DNA of 64,000 nucleotides from assembly GCA_023213395.1 (NCBI GenBank), contig CM041465.1, forward strand, positions 121,155,741 to 121,219,740, in the 5' to 3' direction. Shown one piece after another: positions 43,871-55,118 of this stretch. The notes beneath the pieces are model-generated. The model was not told the DNA's origin, made no database searches, and saw only the letters and a program-made list of their open reading frames with translations. The position numbers were made by a program, and so were the translations under genes. Every line of letters starts with the position of its first letter. Position 1 is the first letter of the stretch. Origin of the DNA: Cycas panzhihuaensis (Eukaryota; Cycadophyta).

Positions 43871-44640
43871 ATGGTCGCCATAAATATGCTTAATGCTTGT
43901 ACCATAAGGCTAGCAGGGGCAATCAAATTATCAAGAATGGAAAAGAATCACAAAAATCTCTTGATAATGAATGAGTTCGGGGATATGTTTACGGAAGAAT
44001 CCGCAATCCTACACTTGTGGTTAATGATAATCAACCTGCACCTGTGGATGTTCAACTTGTTGCTGCATGGGAGGCCAAAGACGAAATTGCCTTGGCTTTC
44101 ATTCGTATGGTTGTGGACATACATGTAGACCAAAATATTACTTCTGCACTATCTTCTAAAGAAGCATGGGACACCTTGTCCTCTTTGTATGAAAGGCGAG
44201 ATGAAGCTCGCATTTTGATGATAAAAGCTAAATTATACTCCATCAAATTTGTAAGGCCAATGTCGGCATTCATGTCCTCTGTTAAGGAGGTTTGTAATGA
44301 ATTAACTACTTTAGGTAGTCGGCTACAAGAGATGAAATCATAGCCTCCATCACAAAAGCATTGCCAAAGGACTACAATGGCTTTATATCATCAACTACAC
44401 GAGATGGTTCACTAAGAGGGATGATACCAATCAACTTGAAAGCTTATTGCTTCAAGAAGAACAAATTTATGCTAAGGATAATGAAGAACCATCTACATCG
44501 TGCTTTCACAAGGGCCAAGACAAATCAAAATCCAACACTGCATTCACAAAGCAGTTTGGAAATATGAACATTGGATCTTCCAAATCCAATGTCGTATGCC
44601 ATTATTGTGGCATTCTCGCCACATTGCACTGAGTGCGAGA
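43871..44640 (+). pseudogene. Gag of element I
   Basis: ATG 43871 begins a short gag N-terminus. The core is in 44017-44343 (QLVAAWEAKDEIALAFIRMV, SALSSKEAWDTLSSLYERRD, ARILMIKAKLYSIKF), typical of copia gag. The zinc-knuckle region near 44590-44640 reads CHYCGILATLH and then loses frame. At least three frameshifts. Confidence 0.86.
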
Positions 44641-45233
44641 AAGAAGCAAGCAGATCGTCAAAGATGCTGACCACGATGTGGTCAAAGACAACAGCAACCA
44701 CGACATCAGTTTCAACAAAGGTTCCAATAGTCAAATCAACAGCAGTTTCCCCCTCGACCAAATCGAGGTGCCTATCGAGGAGGTCCACAAGGAGGGGGGG
44801 GTCAAAGAAGTGGCTACCAACGCCATTATAATCAGTTTGCCAATGACGACAAACTACTTTGTGCATACCAATCATTCAAGGTTGACAACACTTGGATTGT
44901 CGATTCAGGAGCTACTCGACATATGAAGGGGAGTGAAGAACTCCTATGCAACATCAAGGAAGGTAAAGGTCATTTAGTGACCTTTGGAAATCTTGAATCG
45001 CTTGAGATTTCGTGAATAGGCACCATAGCTCCTTTTCATTCTCCTCAAAATCCTTCCTCATCATTTCCCAACAAAGGATGCCTACTTCATTCCTTCTATG
45101 GAGAAGAATCGCTCTCTGTTAGCCGGATGAACAAGCAACACATGAGCGCACTATTTAAAATGGGAAATGTATTATTTGTGACAAAGATGATCAGATCATA
45201 GCTGTAGCCTATGAGGATCAAGGTCTTTACAAG
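44641..45233 (+). pseudogene. Protease of element I
   Basis: The active site reads NTWIVDSGATRHMKGSEELL (about 44885-44940), DSG intact. The C-terminal half of the domain is spread over several frames with a stop near 45013. Confidence 0.85.
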
Positions 45234-46384
45234 TTGGATGCCAATAATATTACTCTTAATTCTGCTTACTTTGGTTCCACATCTTTGTCAAAAATTCAGT
45301 TATGGCATCAACGTCTAGGACATTTAAGCCTAGACAATCTGAAGCAGATGACATACAAACGCATGGTGTATGGGCTTCCAAAGATGTATGGTTCAAAATG
45401 TCTTTGCGAAGCTTGCATAATGGGGACACAACATCGGTTGCCTTTTCCTAAAGGCAAAGCATGGCGTGCATCTTATACTTTGCAATTAGTTCACTCAGAC
45501 TTGTGTGGACCCATGTCCACCCACTCCTTTGGAGGAGCAGTGTACTACATATCTTTTATTGATGACTTCTCTCACAAAGTCTGGGTCTACTTCCTAAAGC
45601 TTAAATCAGAAGCCTTCTCCAAGTTCAAAGAGTTCAAGGCGGAAGTAGAAAATGAATCGGCTACTCAATTGGCACATTAAGGTCGATAATGGAGGTGAAT
45701 TCACTTCAAATGAATTCAACCAATTTTGCAAGGATAATGGAATTCGGAGACAACTCACAACTCCCTCATACTCCTCAAAGAAATGGAGTCTCCGAGAGGA
45801 AGAGAAGAACTTTGGCTAATAAAGCCAGAACAATGATGCAGGCAAAAGGGCTTGCAAGAGCTTACTGGGCCGAAGCATTTCTTATAACTGCCTATGTGGC
45901 CAATCGATGTCCTACAACAATGATCATCAATTTCACACCGAGGAGGCATGGTGCGGAAAGAAGCCAACTATCGACCATTTGAGGACATTGAATTGCTGTA
46001 TATGCACATACGGATCAGCAAAGAACTAAGTTGGACAAACATAGCCTTAAATGCATCTTTGTAGGATATGCAATTCATAGCAAAGCCTACAAGTTGTATG
46101 ATCCAGTTGGGAGAAAAATGCATCTCTCAAGAGATGTAATCTTTGTTGAGGATGATCAAAAAGAGTTGGATATGGCATCAATCCAACCCCCCATTGACAA
46201 AGGGAAAAAGATTGTTGAGGACTTCCTTCCCTCAATCTTACACACCATGTTCTTCATCTCGCACCTTACGTACCATCTACTTCATCTTCATCCGCTCCAC
46301 ATGAACCTTCCACTTCATCTTACGCTACTCATACACTTAGACCGTAAGATATTGAGGTTCATGCCACATCACCGTGTTACCTAA
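45234..46384 (+). pseudogene. Integrase of element I
   Basis: The zinc module is complete (LWHQRLGHLSLDNLKQM, CLCEACIMGTQHRLPF). The core has YISFIDDFSHKVWVYFLK (first Asp), VDNGGEFTSNEFNQF in another frame after a break at about 45676 (second Asp), and RNGVSERKRRTLANKAR (Glu). All triad residues survive, separated by one frameshift. The C-terminal part follows from 46031 (KCIFVGYAIHSKAYKLYDPV). Confidence 0.89.
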
Positions 46385-47186
46385 GTGGTACACTCAAGCA
46401 GTGCAAGGATGGTCAAATCATTGAAGGAAACGTCCATCAAAGTATCAAGACAAACAAACTTTGCACTTATGGTGAAGTGCTTTCTATTGATGAGCTGCTA
46501 CCTTTGCGAGAGGCTTCACAAAGTGATAGTTGGAAAGTCGCCATGGATGAGGAGATTCAATCCATTCACAAGAATGGTACTTGGGACTTGGTCGAATTGC
46601 CTCCACACAAACAGTAATCATTGTAAATGGGTCTACAAGACCAAATTCCATTCTGATGGGACACTCAAGCGACATAAAGCAAGACTTGTGGCAAAGGGGT
46701 TTAAACAAATAGAAGGAATTGATTACGAGGAGACCTTTGCACCTATAGCAAACATGAACACCATCAGACTTCTCTTGGCCTTAGCTGCACAATGCAAATG
46801 GCGTGATATCGGATGGACGTGAAGAGCGCCTTCCTCAACGGCGATCTTCAAGAGGAGGTATACTTGGAGCAACCTCCTGGTTACAAGGAACAAGGCAAGG
46901 AGCATTTGGTATGTCGCCTCAAGAAGGCTTTGTATGGCTTGAAGCAAGCTCCTAGGGCATGGTACGCAAAAATCGATGAATACTTTTTGAGACATGGGTT
47001 TCATCGATCCACATCGATCCAAACTTGTACATCAAACATGAACATCACCATGTCACTTATATTGCCTTGTATGTAGGCGACTTAGTGATCACGGTGGCGA
47101 CACTAAGCTCATCAATGTTCTCCAGGATGATTTGAAGAGAAGTTTTGAGATGACTGATCTTGGACTTCTCTATTACTTTCTAGGCT
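46385..47186 (+). pseudogene. Reverse transcriptase of element I
   Basis: RT starts with [40 protein letters not shown] begins at 46813; the codon before it reads CGG where copia has [23 protein letters not shown] follows. The catalytic box is read as YVGDLVI (about 47072-47092), Gly for the first Asp of YVDD. A CTGG-to-CGG-type difference follows at 47090. Sequence error is a real alternative to mutation here. Confidence 0.86.
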
Positions 47187-47988
47187 TTGAGGTATGGCGT
47201 GCCGGGCTATATCTTCATTTCCCAAGCAAAATATTCTTGGGACATCTTGCAGAGATTCAGGATGCACGACTGCAAGACGGCGGATACACCCATGGAGAAC
47301 GGCACCAAGTTTTCTCTTAATGAGGAAGCTGAACCGCAGATCCCACACTTTACCGTGATTGATTGGGAGTCTCATTTATCTCACCAACACTCTAGGATAT
47401 TTCATTTTTGTTGAGATTTGCTCACGTTACATGTCTCAACCCAATCAGATACACTGGAATGCAGTCAAACGCATACTCAAATATATCAAAGGAACATTGC
47501 AGCTTGGACTTGAGTATGTACATAAGGAGAACTTCACTTTGGAGGGGTTCTCGATTACGATTAGGTGATGCCAGATAGCAGAAATCTACCTCGGGTTCGC
47601 TTTTACCCTTGGTTCAAGAATGTTTCATGGAGTTGCAAGAAGCAACCAAATGTTACCTTGTCCTCCATTGGCGAATACAAAGCTGCAATGACTTTGTGAG
47701 GCTATCCGGCTCGACGGATTCTTGGTGAGCTTGGATTTCGGCAGAATGACCGACCTTCATTCTGACAATCACACTGTCCTCAAGATAACTAACGGTCCTC
47801 TTGTCCACCCACGCACCAACCATATTGGACTTCACCACCATTTCATCGTGAGCATGTACGGTGGTGAGATCGAGACTTCAATATCGACCAATGAGCAACA
47901 GCAGCAGATATCTTTACCAAGCCACTTGGTAGAGTCAAATCTGTAAAATTTAGAGATGGTGTTGGTGTCCGACTTACGATTGTAAAGA
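47187..47988 (+). pseudogene. RNase H of element I
   Basis: Pieces include FLGFEVW, AKYSWDILQRFRMHDCKT, IGSLIYLTNTLGYFIFVEIC and ILKYIKGTLQLGLEY, then histidine-rich NHIGLHHHFIVSMYGGEIET near the end. The frame changes at least four times. Confidence 0.85.
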
Positions 47989-47999
47989 GTAAGGGGGGG
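47989..47999 (+). other. Polypurine tract of element I
   Basis: gtaaggggggg directly before the 3' LTR at 48000. Confidence 0.85.
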
Positions 48000-48575
48000 T
48001 GTTAAAGGTTATGTTTAAATGTTAAGTGAATGTAGTTTTATTTTTCATGTAATATATGCACTTTATACTTTAGGGGTGACTTATCACTTAAGTGATAAAG
48101 TGCACACCCACATTCTTTCTAGTGACACAACGTTGTCACTAAAGGGTCCATTGACCCTCATGCACCTTTTTGAGTAATCCAAGTGATGTATCTTGGATGT
48201 TTGACACTTGTCAAACATCCAAGGCCTTAGGTGAGGATCCAAGCACTTTTGCTCATGATCCAAGTCATGTATCTTGGATGTTTGACACTTGTCAAACATC
48301 CAAGGCCTTAGGTCTCTCATTTCACTCTATATAAAGAGACCTCTCCTCATTGTCTCATAAGGAGAGTTGGAGCTGTATTGTTGTGCTATCAGTTTGCTAA
48401 TCAAACTGTTTCTTCTTGGGAGGTTGGACCAATTCCAACTCCACATATTGGGTATCATTTTCTCTTGCTCCTATTTCTCTTTATGCTCTTTATGGTTCAT
48501 GCTTTCATGCATTTATAGTATTGTGATTGTACTTATGATCTTGGGACTAATGTGGCCTAATGCCCATTTTCCACA
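48000..48575 (+). repeat. 3' LTR of element I
   Basis: 576 bp, the partner of 41547-42122, same hairpins and TATA box. At 48144-48157 it reads gggtccattgaccc, the exact reverse complement of the 5' LTR copy at 41691-41704. Confidence 0.94.
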
Positions 48576-49253
48576 GATATCCTGAGCGTAAATCAATTTT
48601 TGAAAAGTAATTTGCTCCATGAATTTCATCCAATGCGGGGGATCGGGTACCTGTTCTTGACTGTTAATTGATTGAGGCCTCGGTAGTCTACACACATTCT
48701 GTATGAACCATCCTTCTTTGGACTGATAACAACTGGGGCTGTGAATGGGCTTATGCTAGGGGTAATACTCCCTTGGGATAGAAGTTCACTTGTGATTTCT
48801 TGATCTCTTTCCGTAAATGATACGGATGTCTATATGGTCGAACATTGATAGCCGCACTTTGGTTTAAGTTCAATTGCATGTTGATTTTCTCGAAGAGGCG
48901 GTAGTTCTTTCGGTTCATCGAACACTATCTTGTATTCTTTTATAGTTTGTTGAATCTCTGGTGGAGTATCCTCGATTTCAACCTTATAGCATGTCATAAT
49001 ATATGCTGATGAGTTTTTCTTGAGGATCTTCTCCATTCGGTGATGAGACCCGGTTGTCTTGGTGGCGTTCTCGGTGCGCAATCGATACTTATGTCCTCCT
49101 TGGCGAAAGCACATAAATCTGGTCATATAATTAGTGACTATATTACCCAGAGTTTGAAGTCACTGGATTCCCAATACTGCATCCATGCCACCGATTTGCA
49201 TTGCGAACATGCATGTGTTTGTGCAATATTCACCTAATTTGTAAATTAATTGT
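48576..49253 (-). pseudogene. Reverse transcriptase of element G, N-terminal side, and linker
   Basis: Reading right to left from 49126: the linker (KEYKIVFDEPKELPPLREN), then, after a frame break near 48830, RT motifs [15 protein letters not shown] and RYPIPRI around 48650-48720. The domain is interrupted at 48575 by I and continues at 41546. Confidence 0.87.
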
Positions 49254-50087
49254 TTAGCAGAAACCTCTGCACGGTGTTGTTTTCCCATTTGCAATTGACA
49301 CTTGGAATGTATTTATTGGTTCTATTTTAATTCCAAGCTTCTTTGCAGTTGCCCTATTTATAAAGTTGTGTGTACTACCACTATCGACTAGAATTGCGAC
49401 AGGTGCCCCTTTTATCATTCCTTGAAATTGTGGTGTAACACTTTGTCCTGTAATTGCTTGGAGTGATATGTGTACATTTTTTGTATCTAGCTCCAATAGT
49501 TCGTCTACTTCAGCTTCCTCTGGCTTTTCTTCAACTTTTTCATGAATTTCCTCGAGTGCTTCTTCTTCCTCCGATATTGTTGTATCTTCGGTATTAATTA
49601 TATATACCTTCTTGCCGATGCATTGATGTTCGCGATTCCATTTTGCACTACATTTGAAACAAGTTCCTTTCCTCATGTGTTTTTCCTTTGTTGTTGTCTC
49701 TTGATTATTTCTAATTGCTAATGGAGCCTCTGCTTTAGTTCCTGACCTGTTCCAGTTTGGGTTAAATCCTTGTGAGTTTTTTGTTCTGCGTGTGAATGTA
49801 GGTCTAGCTTCCCGCAGTTCTGCTTCCACGCATCTTGTTGTTTTGATTGTTGAATCTAATGTTGGTACCTCCATTGCTTTTAGATGATATCTTATTGGAG
49901 GTTTCAATCCGCTAATGTATGTTTCCAGAAGGAGTTCTAGTGGCACAGTTGTTGGAATTAGACATTGTAACACTTGAAATTGTTCAGTGAATTCTTGGAC
50001 TGAGCTAGTTTGTCGTAATCTTGTCAACTGGGTGAAGTAGTCCGTACTCCATGAATCTTGATATTGGGTTATGAGCGCATGCTTCAT
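49254..50087 (-). pseudogene. Gag C-terminal part and protease of element G
   Basis: 277 open codons. Gag core: FTQLTRLRQTSSVQEFTEQF and PLELLLETYISGLKPPIRYH, the gypsy retrotransposon gag signature. The zinc knuckle reads CFKCSAKWNREHQC, close to CCHC. An acidic linker (EEEEALEEIHEKVEEK) follows. The protease has VAILVDSGSTHNFINRATAK, the intact active site of chromovirus proteases. The frame ends at 49254 with a stop shortly before the linker to RT. Confidence 0.91.
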
Positions 50088-50657
50088 GTTCAGCCAGCTT
50101 TCTGCCTATTTCCCACTAGTTCAAAGCCACCATGAATACCATTTCAAGGCTCGACCGTACAAATGTAATGATGCCAAGAATATTTGCTCGTGTTCTGGTA
50201 TCGCGTAGACTGAGAATTAGGTTTCCACCTGTAAGATCCATCCTCTTATATCCCTCGATTTATCGGGGTCAAATTTCTCTAAGGTGATCTTTGCCATTGT
50301 CACCCCTTCGTTACTCTAGCAGGTTCTTCTTTGATATTCTCCTCCAGTTTTAAATCTTCCTTCGAAATTACTTGTATTTCCTTGTTCTATTTCCTGTTCT
50401 TGTTTGGCCCATATTGGTTCTGCTTGTGGTCCGTCCAATTTTATGTTGATTTTATGCATGAGGTTTGAGAGGCCTGCTAACGAGGCTAGGATTTCCTTTC
50501 CTACCTCGTCTGAGGTGATATGTTCCTGACTGGATTGGCCTTGGGTAGTCAACATCTTCTTTTGTTGGATAACCTTCTTAGAGCGTAACTTCGTTTGGGC
50601 TCTTCTCAAAAATCCACGGGCGGGAGGGTGGGGAAAATTTTCACTTCCTTCTCGCAA
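50088..50657 (-). pseudogene. Gag N-terminal part of element G
   Basis: The frame 50316-50657 gives the gag N-terminus (basic first 40 residues, then ASLAGLSNLMHKINIKL). The stretch 50088-50316 encodes the middle of gag in broken frames (stops near 50106 and 50220). Confidence 0.75.
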
Positions 50658-50759
50658 AAAATGTCACCCTTCTAATGGTTGTTAGACTGTATTGATCCCC
50701 CCCGAAAAAATTTGACTATATTCTCTGGAGACACTTTTCCACAGGATAGCTTCAATGAA

Positions 50760-50771
50760 GCTCTGATACCA
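50760..50771 (-). other. Primer-binding site of element G
   Basis: Minus-strand tggtatcagagc, two bases inside the LTR; initiator tRNA-Met type. Confidence 0.92.
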
Positions 50772-50773
50772 CT

Positions 50774-51312
50774 TGTAGCGGAAGCTTTTAACTTAATTAA
50801 TAAATAACACAGATTCGCAGATACTAGTCTAATATAGGTTCGAACAGATCTCTTCAATCTCAAATAATAATGAATATTGGAAATTCACCATAAAACACTG
50901 AAATAAAGTAATGGAAATAGTACAAATAAAGGTAAATATATTGTCCAAAATAATATTGGAAGTACCAAAAAATGTATAACAAAATATCCGTACTGAGCGC
51001 TTGCCTTTCGAGGCGAGAATCCTCCAAATATCTCAGGCCAAAAGGCCGAGCCAACTACAGCCCTAGAGCCAAAAATGTAGAAAAGATCCAACTGAAGTGA
51101 TGATCCAAAATGAGGGCTTTGCTTCCTATTTATAATGGTCGATTATTATCTTGTTTGAAGTCGACCAGAATTAGGACAGTTCACTGGAAGTGAACCATTA
51201 ATGAAGTCGGCCAGAAAACTGGCTTATTAGTCGGCTACTATTCCTGCACTCATTTTTGGGGTTTAAGTCAGTTGACAGGGCCCTAAAGAGAGGGTTTTCC
51301 TGGAACGCAACA
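50774..51312 (-). repeat. 5' LTR of element G
   Basis: 539 bp, the partner of 38560-39095. AGCAA at 51313-51317 is the target duplication. Confidence 0.93.
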
Positions 51313-51317
51313 AGCAA

Positions 51318-51574
51318 GGAGGTGATATGGATTAGAAAATTATTGAATACATTAAATGCCACTCAAACAAGTTCTACTAGCTTACATGTAGATAATCAAT
51401 CATCAATCGAAATGGATAAAAGTCTTATATTTCATGATTGTACCAAACATATAAGTACAAAAGTCCATAGGGTTAGAGAACTAGTTCATGATAGCACAAT
51501 TCAATTGGAGTACTACCCCACAACAGATCAAGTGGCCACTATCCTTCACCAAACCACTGAAGAGGGTGAAGTTT
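51318..51574 (+). pseudogene. RNase H end of element F, after gypsy G
   Basis: It continues the F RNase H from 38559: KEVIWIRKLLNTLNATQTSS, SLHVDNQSSIEMDKS, HDCTKHISTKVHRVRELV and YYPTTDQVATILHQ. It ends at a TGA at 51574. The split domain joins cleanly once G and one AGCAA copy are disregarded. Confidence 0.9.
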
Positions 51575-52046
51575 GAATAGTTCGAAAGGAAACTCAGCCT
51601 TAGGGCCTCCATCTCTGACTGATTGAAGGAGATGACAATAGGACCATCATACTCTGTCTTATTTATGAAAACCCCTCGTGGGCACGGAAGGACAAGAGTA
51701 AGTCTTTGCTCTATCCCATACGTGAAAACCCCTTGTGAGCACGAAAGGATAAGGGTTGTATCATTTTGGAAATCATAACCTGTGAAAACCTAAAAGGGCA
51801 TGGGGGATGACTAAATGGTATATGGAGACTCAGTAGATTTCAGCTACAAAATTCATTGTATTAATTGGCTATCTGGCTTCATTTAAAGAGTCGACTGAGC
51901 CAAGATAGTAGATTAGAAAATATGTGGAATTTCTTCCCCATGAGGGTTTCCCACTGTCATAGTAGTTTGCTTTGTAAGAGGCTCAAATGAAGACCTCATA
52001 GGATAGAATGAAATAGGATAAAATGACCTACCATTAAGGGGGAGAT
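51575..52046 (+). other. 3' untranslated region of element F
   Basis: Contains the family alpha module with repeated gtgaaaacccc segments (around 51667, 51722 and 51781) and ends in a purine tract, aagggggagat (52035-52046). Confidence 0.78.
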
Positions 52047-52335
52047 TGAAAGGGGTTAATGTCACAAGGTCATTACATTAGTTGATTATTTCTAAAAAGG
52101 GTCTTAAGTGAACTTTAAATTAGATCACTTAAGTGAAATGCACTTTCATGTGTATTATGTGTAATTTTATTTCACCTAACTCTAATGCTCCCTCTCTCAA
52201 TATAAAAGTAAAAGTTCAATGGAGGAGGCTCTTTCTTACCTCCCCATTTTGTAAGAACTTTCTTTCTCTCAAGTCTCTCTTACTCCCATGTTTACCTTTC
52301 TGTTTAGTGCATGGAGATGAAAGATAGATCCACTC
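52047..52335 (+). repeat. LTR between elements F and H, truncated at its 3' end
   Basis: It starts tgaaaggggttaatgtcac after the F purine tract and matches 55612-55970 for most of its length. It stops at about 52335, just short of the expected LTR end, and runs directly into mid-gag of H. Confidence 0.82.
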
Positions 52336-53210
52336 TTTTCAACCTTTGCAACAAGCTTCCACTCATCTGATCCACTTCCTGATGCTGTCTTTGAAATCGA
52401 AGTGGACGAGGAAGTTTGCTACTCCAAACAATAAGGACAATCAACATGTGGAAGACAAAACTCATGTAGTCGTGGTTGGGGCAGGAACCAAGGACAAAGG
52501 CAACAATAGCAGAACCCCCAAAATTCAGGAGGACAACAAACATTTAACTAGAGACAATCTAGCACTCCCATCACATCCTATGGGACATCAAATCAAGCCA
52601 TGATGTGTGAATGGTTTCATTATATGGGACACCTTGCCAAAGAGTGCCGAACAACTTATCATAAGCTCAACATAAATCAACAACAACACAATGCCCACAA
52701 CGTTGATGCAAAAGAAACCTTTGGTGGGACCCAATTTGCTAAAGCACGATTGCACAACATGGGGAAAACCAGTTCTGCCACTTTATCAAAAAGGTACATT
52801 GAGGCACATTATAGCTATGCCACTTGGCATTTCAACTCCATTATGCTTCAACCTCTTCGAGCAACAAACGCTGCCACAGTCGATTCCTCCACATGGATCA
52901 TGGATACGGGTGCCATGCAGCACATGACATCATCGGGACTACTTTCAAGCCCTTGATACAAATGTCATTGACCTTGTACGTATGGCTGACAAATCAAGCC
53001 AACCTATCGAAGGTATAAGGACGGTTTGCCTGACACTCCCTGGCTTACCAAATTTCAAACTACTTGATGTTTTGAATATTCCCTCACTAAAACAAAACCT
53101 TCTCTCCTTATCCACATTGGTCTTCTGTGGATTTGATTTGAGTGTAACAACCGATAACAAAACCCTTCAAGTCATTCAGCCTCCTTCAAATTCAGTGGTG
53201 ATGACAGACA
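52336..53210 (+). pseudogene. Gag C-terminal part and protease of element H
   Basis: Gag tail with a stop near 52431. The zinc knuckle reads CEWFHYMGHLAKEC: Phe replaces the second Cys, so zinc binding is lost. The protease active site is TWIMDTGAMQHM (about 52890-52925), followed after a frame break by PGLPNFKLLDVLNIPSLKQN and the FDLSVTT stretch. Confidence 0.87.
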
Positions 53211-53614
53211 TGGAAGAGATACTCAAAATCCTGGAATCTGACAACAAAGCCACAGATGACATGGATTCGACACTAATCAACATTAATCCAACTCTTCCGT
53301 TAGAGAACAACCTTGATTGCAATTTCAAAGGAATTGCTCAAGGACCCTCATCACCTTCTTTAGTGGCGGGACCATCTTCTCCAGCAGTGTCGACGTTCTC
53401 CATTCCTCAAATCTCTAATGATCCATTCCAGGATCAAAAGGAGGACTAATAAGTTGTGGAAATGAAAACTTCATTCCTAACTAAAGGTTTTCGTGAAGCC
53501 TACCAGTTGAACAAGGATCTAAGACTTGATGAGGTAGGCAAAATCGACACTCGAAATGGTGCCCTAAAGGCAAAGGAGTAAAGCACACTTCCCATAGAGC
53601 TTGAACTAGTAGAA
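52982..53614 (+). pseudogene. Protease-linker fusion of element H
   Basis: In the open frame 52982-53449, protease sequence ending SNSVVMTD continues directly into EEILKILESDNKA, which in F lies after integrase (about 36905-36930). GAG-pre-integrase and the whole integrase are skipped without breaking the frame. The Ser/Pro-rich linker then follows (ISNDPFQDQKED). Confidence 0.85.
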
Positions 53615-54440
53615 TTGCACCTTTCCAACAATGAAGAGTCTTTGACATACCAAGAAGCTATAAAACATGCAGCTTGGAGAAATGCAATGAACGAGGAATA
53701 TCAATCCTTGATAAAAAATGGTACTTGGGAGGAGCTCATAGATCTACCTTTGGGAAGGAAGGTAGTAAGAAACAAATGGGTGTTAAAAAACAAGTACAAA
53801 TTTGGGAGCACCCTTGACAAACACAAGGCGAGGTTGGTAGCAAAGGGATTCACCCAAAAGGAAGGCATCGACTACACTGAGGTCTTTACACCTGCAACCA
53901 AATGGCCCACAATTAGAACTCCTGTAGCTTTGGCAGCTCAACAGGGTACTAGCTCGATGTAAAGACAATATTCCTCAAGGGGGATCTTGAAGAAGAAATC
54001 TACATGGCTAAGTGTGAAGGATATGAGATTGTTAGGGAAGAGGATAAGGTGTGCAGACTCAAGAAATCTTTGTACGGCCTTAAGCAAATCCCTCGTGCTT
54101 GGTTCACTAAGTTGTCAGAGAGAATGAGGCAACTTGGATATGAGGTTTGTGACTACTAAGATATTGATGCAACATTGTTCATCAAGCGGGGAAAAGATAA
54201 AGTCACCTACCTCTTAATCTTTGTGGATGACATGCTTATAATGGGTAACAATGAACAAGCAATCAACTAGCTAAATGAGGACTTAGTAAAAACGTTTGAA
54301 TTGCCTGACCTTGGGTTGATGAAATACTACTTGGAGATTGAGGTTACTCAAAAAGATGTCTAGATCTTTCTTTCTTAAGAAAAATACATCAATGATCTTC
54401 TAACAAGATTTAGGTTGGAAGATGCTTGACCAATAGCCAC
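53615..54440 (+). pseudogene. Reverse transcriptase of element H
   Basis: The frame 53615-53962 has [40 protein letters not shown] and then, after a slip at about 53955, DVKTIFLKGDLEEEIYMA. KSLYGLKQIPRAWFTKL follows, and the catalytic LLIFVDDMLIMGNNEQ (about 54213-54260) keeps both Asp residues. Stops occur near 54158, 54268 and 54361. Confidence 0.87.
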
Positions 54441-55118
54441 TCCAATGGAACCAAACATCAAACTGGCAGCTGATGGCGATGATCGAGAGGCAGACGCAAC
54501 ACTTTACAAGCAACTTGTAGGTAGTCTCATCTATACTACTAATACAAGAACTGATATTGCACACTCTGTCAGCATTCTTGCTTGCTATATGACAAATCCC
54601 AAGCAGAATCATTGGCAGGCAACAGTGTGGGTGTTGAGGTGCCTTAAGACGACCTGTAAATATGGTTTGTTGTATGAACTTAATTCAGAATTCAAATTAT
54701 ATGCATACACAGACTGTGACTTTGCCGAAGACAAAGATACAGGGAGATCCACATCCGAGTACGTAACGTTTCTTGGAACAACGCCAATATCATGGAGATC
54801 TAGATGGAAGAAAATAACTGTAGACTCAACTGTCGAAGTTGAATATATTGTTTCTTCTAAGACCAAGAAAGAGGTGATATGGCTAAGAACATTAAATATC
54901 ACCCAGACAAGTCCTACTAGCCTTTGTGTGGACAATTAGTTTGCGATCTACATGTCTAAGAATCCTGTATTTCACGATCTCACCAAACATATCAATACAC
55001 AAGTCCACAAGATTCGAGAACTTGTTCAAGATGACACGATTCAACTGGATTACTACCCAACAACAGATCAAATGGTCAATATCTTCACCAAACTGCTGCA
55101 AAGGGTGAATTTTGAATA
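54441..55118 (+). pseudogene. RNase H of element H
   Basis: The frame 54445-54939 reads EADATLYKQLVGSLIYTTNT, YTDCDFAEDKDTGRST and VDSTVEVEYIVSSKTKKEVI, with a stop at VDN followed by FAIYMSKN and HDLTKHINTQVHKIRELV. The first Asp of the catalytic YTDxDFA motif is kept. Confidence 0.88.

Larger units (their letters stand above)
41547..48575 (+). mobile_element. Ty1/copia element I inside the RT of gypsy G
   Basis: Two LTRs of 576 bp each (41547-42122 and 48000-48575) are flanked by perfect GATAT (41542-41546 and 48576-48580). All copia domains follow in order. The LTRs differ by few changes: about ten scattered sites, plus an inverted hairpin loop. The reading frames are nevertheless broken many times, and several breaks coincide with CG where the family motif predicts CAG or CTG. 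Confidence 0.95.
38560..51312 (-). mobile_element. Ty3/gypsy element G, chromovirus type
   Basis: LTRs of 536 bp (38560-39095) and 539 bp (50774-51312) are flanked by perfect AGCAA duplications (38555-38559 and 51313-51317). The minus-strand order is gag, protease, RT, RNase H, integrase, chromodomain, the gypsy order and opposite to copia. Copia I (41547-48575) splits its RT. Without I it is about 5.7 kb. A few stops and frameshifts are present, but integrase is open for 517 codons, so it is a fairly young copy. It is inserted in RNase H of F. Confidence 0.95.
35205..52335 (+). mobile_element. Ty1/copia element F (family alpha), 5' truncated
   Basis: F starts abruptly in the GAG-pre-integrase cysteine region (CKACIIAKSQRQPF). 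It runs through integrase, RT, RNase H, the family 3' untranslated module, a purine tract and most of a 3' LTR (52047-52335). It is split by the solo LTR (35661-36500) and by gypsy G (38560-51312). The 5' LTR, gag and protease are missing; the breakpoint coincides with the end of the truncated E LTR. Confidence 0.88.
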
